The notes beneath the pieces were generated by a model. The model had not been told where the DNA came from. It ran no database searches and worked only from the letters and a program-made list of their open reading frames with translations. This document shows, in pieces, positions 60,930-64,000 of a stretch of DNA of 64,000 nt. A program made the translations under genes and the position numbers. This stretch comes from Viscum album (taxonomy: Eukaryota > Streptophyta > Magnoliopsida > Santalales > Viscaceae): contig OY728147.1 of NCBI GenBank assembly GCA_963277665.1, forward strand, positions 1,258,781,424-1,258,845,423, read 5' to 3'. Each line of letters starts with the position of its first letter. The stretch's first letter is position 1.

Positions 60930-61720
60930 ATTTATATCAAACCTTATCCTTAAAGTATTTTGAAAGGTCTGTAAACCTTAACCAATACTCCATCAAAGTT
61001 ATACTACCTTTCTAAAGTTGAAGAACCTCCATGACACACATCGATATCAATGTGGATGGATAAAAATATGATGACTCTCTAAATAAATATTCAAGTTGGA
61101 AAAATCACATCATGGGTATGTGGACTCTGAATCGAAGATAACTTTGTCTATCCTTATTGAATACTCTCTACTAGGACTACTATATAATCTCGAGTTTACT
61201 CAAAATTTCATAAACTTGTGTCCCTGAATCAATCCATAAATATAATTCTTCTTGGTCTATCTTTCCCTTATACCTGGAAGGTCTCTTACTTTAAAACTAA
61301 TGGAATGATATTAGACTAAACACATACTCTTCCTTAACTTTCATCACAAACTGCTTCTCTATGGTTGGTGGATTTAATTCTAGACCAACATGAGAGACTG
61401 TTTCATTAGGAGGCCCATGCACTGAAGCCTCATTAATGGGAATATTATCATCACTATCCTACCATGAAACCCTATTTTAAATACATTATAGTGGAATCTT
61501 AAAATAGAATCAAGACCCACCATGGTCAGGTGTATATATTGGTTTCTTACTTAAGATGTACATGGAACCCACTACCATGTCTGATATGATTCCTATACCA
61601 AAATTTCACTGCAATCAGTGTATATATGTTTAGTGTCAACAAGATGGTTATTAGAGTCCTAGTTTATGGATACATCATCCACCACACCACAACTATAGTC
61701 CATATATTGAAATCAAAACT
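60930..61720 (-). pseudogene. Element G gag remnant
   Basis: Minus-strand gag fragments, best around 61032-60940: MEVLQL, a stop, then KGSITLMEYWLRFTDLSKYF. This matches the gag phrase of the type 'EFxxLxQGSMTVxEYxxRFxxLSRYA'. Upstream, SKRPSRYKGKIDQEELYLWI near 61280 corresponds to the 'RPPxFxGxxDPxxAxxWL' opening of the gag core. Numerous stops occur. The gag follows a PBS and LTR at the right, giving orientation. Confidence 0.6.
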
Positions 61721-61796
61721 TCAAACATATCAACACATTCATCCTAAATCTCATCCCAGTCTCATAGTTAAAAAAACGATCATAGCTCCTATGGAT

Positions 61797-61808
61797 GAAC
61801 CTCCTCTG
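61797..61808 (-). other. Primer-binding site, element G
   Basis: The minus strand reads TTGGTATCAGAGG, a full match to the initiator tRNA-Met type PBS. It lies between gag (left) and the LTR terminus TAACAAACTGAC (right), which resembles A's terminus TGACAAACTGAC. Confidence 0.75.
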
Positions 61809-61812
61809 ATAC

Positions 61813-64000
61813 CAATATTTAACAAACTGACCCACTAGTCTTCAACTGGAAGGAAAAATTATAAGAAACCAGTATCCCAATACTAAAACAAATATTCTAA
61901 GAGTTGGTGACCAGTACAGACACAATACATCTCATGCATGGAGGGTAGAATCCTTTGTTACATGAATGAATTAATACACATAAATATCTCTAAAACCGTA
62001 TAGAGATAATACACAACTAAATATAAAATTGCATGAATATTTCTATCCAAAAATCAGAGTACATACAATTTTACTAAATCCATTATAGGGTAAAATAAAA
62101 TACCGCAATAAACTATAAAACCATACAACATACTAAGAAGTTTTTGAATGATTTCAAATGTAACCATTGATAAACACCATGTTCTATTGAACTCAATTAA
62201 TGTGGACTGCTTCGAATCGTCCATAGAATGTAGTGAATTTTCTTTCATAGGTATAATATATAACATGTGTTGGTATAAAACATACATGTTTAAGTTTAAA
62301 AATACCCCATAGGTTCACAAAAAACCAATATAAATGGGATAAATTAATAGTAAATGGTTTAATTATCCCAAACACAGTGTTATAAACCCATGAAAGAGAG
62401 AAAGAAACACAATCTCAACTATTCCTTAGCTATACATGACTAGTATACTTGATCCAAATGGTGTTTCAATCAAAGATATGTGATATAACCACAAGAAATT
62501 TTATAATAAACTGTATATACTTATCCAATAATTCATCTCTGATGAGGTCCAAACTTCACAACCATCCAAGGGATTTTACTTGGGGCTCAAAGGTAATAAT
62601 CATCCAAGAGATCTCAATTAATGAGCCTTACAATCCCATTTGAAAATAATATGAGATATTTCACCCATCGATAACAGATCTACCACACTTGATTTCACTT
62701 ATCCAAGAGATATCACTCATTAGTTATAGCTAAGAAAATGGTACATTCCCACATTCTTAGGTGGATTAAATCTGAGAGAAATATTCTTGTCATATATTTC
62801 CATGAAGAAATTCATGATTTAATGTTAAAGATCTCAATGCTCATATAGAGTAATCATCATAACTTCTATTGGGGATTCATCAAACCATTCTTGAATAGTA
62901 ATTATATCATCTAAAAAAAGAGTATCACACCCAGGACCACTGATGGAAACCACAAACCCAATATGGAACCCATAAGATAACATATCATCAAAAGGGGATC
63001 GCCACATTTGTAGTGTCAGTCATCGACAATATGCATCCCCCATTTTTTTAAAAAACCTATAGGTTGGGAATTTTATATCCATAAATACAACCAAAACTAC
63101 TAAAGACACTAACTATATATGGGATCCTATGTACAAATATTTCAAAAACCATAATGGGGTAACATTCTAGATAAGGGATCACTACTTGTATAGTTTCAAT
63201 CACAACAATTCCATGAACCCCACCCAGGGATATCTATATGACATATGATCCTACTCTGGCCTCCCATAGGGATTCAGAAACTCTATCTGATGACATATAA
63301 TCAAGGGGAACACAATCATGTATTGAGGATGTAATTCTGCCCTTTTCCCTCATAGGGATAGACCAAGGGAACTCACTCAACCAATAATGGTATACACATC
63401 TCTAAGAGAGGTGACCGTCAAATTTCACCTCATATCATATATCGAATGCTAAAAACTTTAGAAAAATATCATACTATATAGAAAACTATACATGATAGGT
63501 TACCTACAGTCCTCCATCTATGTCCTATAGAAAAATTTGCACAAGGGATAATTCTTTAAGGGGAGTACATGATGTGTAGATATATTACACGAACTGCCTC
63601 TAGAATCTTTCTTATGGATGTTTCCTCTAATGGTACGAGGTTTTTATTATGAAATTTATATATCTTGTATCTCATATCCCATGGTCTATGATCCCACATG
63701 ATCTCATGGGTGTGTCCTTATCTATAATTGTTCGGTTGGCCCTTTCACCCCACATGGTGTGTACCCTTGAAACATAGTGTGTTTTGGATATATGTTTACA
63801 TGGACATGTACTCAGCCAATATATTTAACTGGAAACTCATTCCTATGAACAAAACCCCTTTCTTGCCTTCCTGACCATTTAATTTTACCATTGTACACTT
63901 AGAGGGCCCTAGCCATTTACTTTCACATGACTATCTACCATAAAATAGGATTTATTCAAATTTAATCGACCAAAGTACCTAGGATCACATCACGGAATGT
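61813..64000 (-). repeat. Element G 5' LTR, truncated by the window edge
   Basis: Begins next to the PBS and runs off the right side, so its start is not seen. A palindromic ACATGATGTGTAG / ACATGGTGTGTAC cluster near 63560-63800 suggests that the U3 lies here. No coding domain was seen; the open frames are short and motif-free. Confidence 0.6.

Overview
The window reads as repeat-only DNA from a plant nuclear genome, probably an angiosperm with a large genome. The DNA is AT-rich, and CpG is visibly scarce except in one segment. Everything recognisable belongs to retroelements: Ty3/gypsy chromovirus-type LTR retrotransposons (Tekay/Del-like, judged from polyprotein tails resembling that clade, multi-kilobase LTRs and a PBS matching initiator tRNA-Met), plus one L1-type LINE with the plant domain set (DUF4283, CCHC, endonuclease, RT, zf-RVT, RNase H). 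I see no intact host gene, rRNA, functional tRNA or CRISPR array. No species can be named from the sequence alone.

The main result is a nested stack that can be unpicked from LTR ends, primer-binding sites and target-site duplications (TSDs). The letters are local names. G, minus strand, is an old element whose gag lies at 60.9-61.7 kb and whose 5' LTR runs off the right edge. Element B (minus) sits in DNA that appears to be inside G and spans 5253-59951, with TSD AGAAT on both sides. B is a gag-only element: 3' LTR 5253-15990, internal region 15991-18584, and 5' LTR 18585-59951 broken into three pieces. A LINE (about 8057-14267, minus) interrupts B's 3' LTR. B's 5' LTR is interrupted by element A (minus, 19499-53245) and by solo LTR C (56740-59693, TSD ATATT). 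A's 3' LTR is itself interrupted by solo LTR F (19633-34351, minus) and by full element E (plus, 35552 to about 45725). F is interrupted by element D (plus, 20920-31650, TSD ATGAA). The chain G<B<A<F<D is therefore five levels deep. D in turn carries a tRNA-like SINE fragment.

Region by region: 1-598 is the tail of another plus-strand gypsy element (H) followed by its putative 3' LTR (599-3227). 3228-5252 has no recognised content. Then comes the B/LINE/A/F/D/E/C stack to 59951. 59957-61808 is decayed G interior with gag, and 61815-64000 is the G 5' LTR.

No element looks capable of autonomous movement. E and A carry the full gag-PR-RT-RH-IN-chromodomain order but are full of stops, and key residues are altered in E's RT and protease and in A's protease. 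D and B lack pol altogether, yet they share LTR architecture, gag zinc knuckles and a second conserved stretch near the 3' end. They look like one non-autonomous family that would have depended on proteins of relatives such as A or E. LTR divergence judged by eye agrees with the nesting order: D's LTRs are most alike, E's are intermediate, and B's are very divergent.

Two LTR features stand out. In five elements (A, B, C, D, E) a GAG|GTA donor-like site and a CAG-type acceptor-like site occur in the same order, downstream of a TATA box where one is visible. This suggests a leader intron lying inside the LTR. In D, three hairpins with a shared core but different self-complementary arms lie within this putative intron, and degenerate relatives are visible in B.
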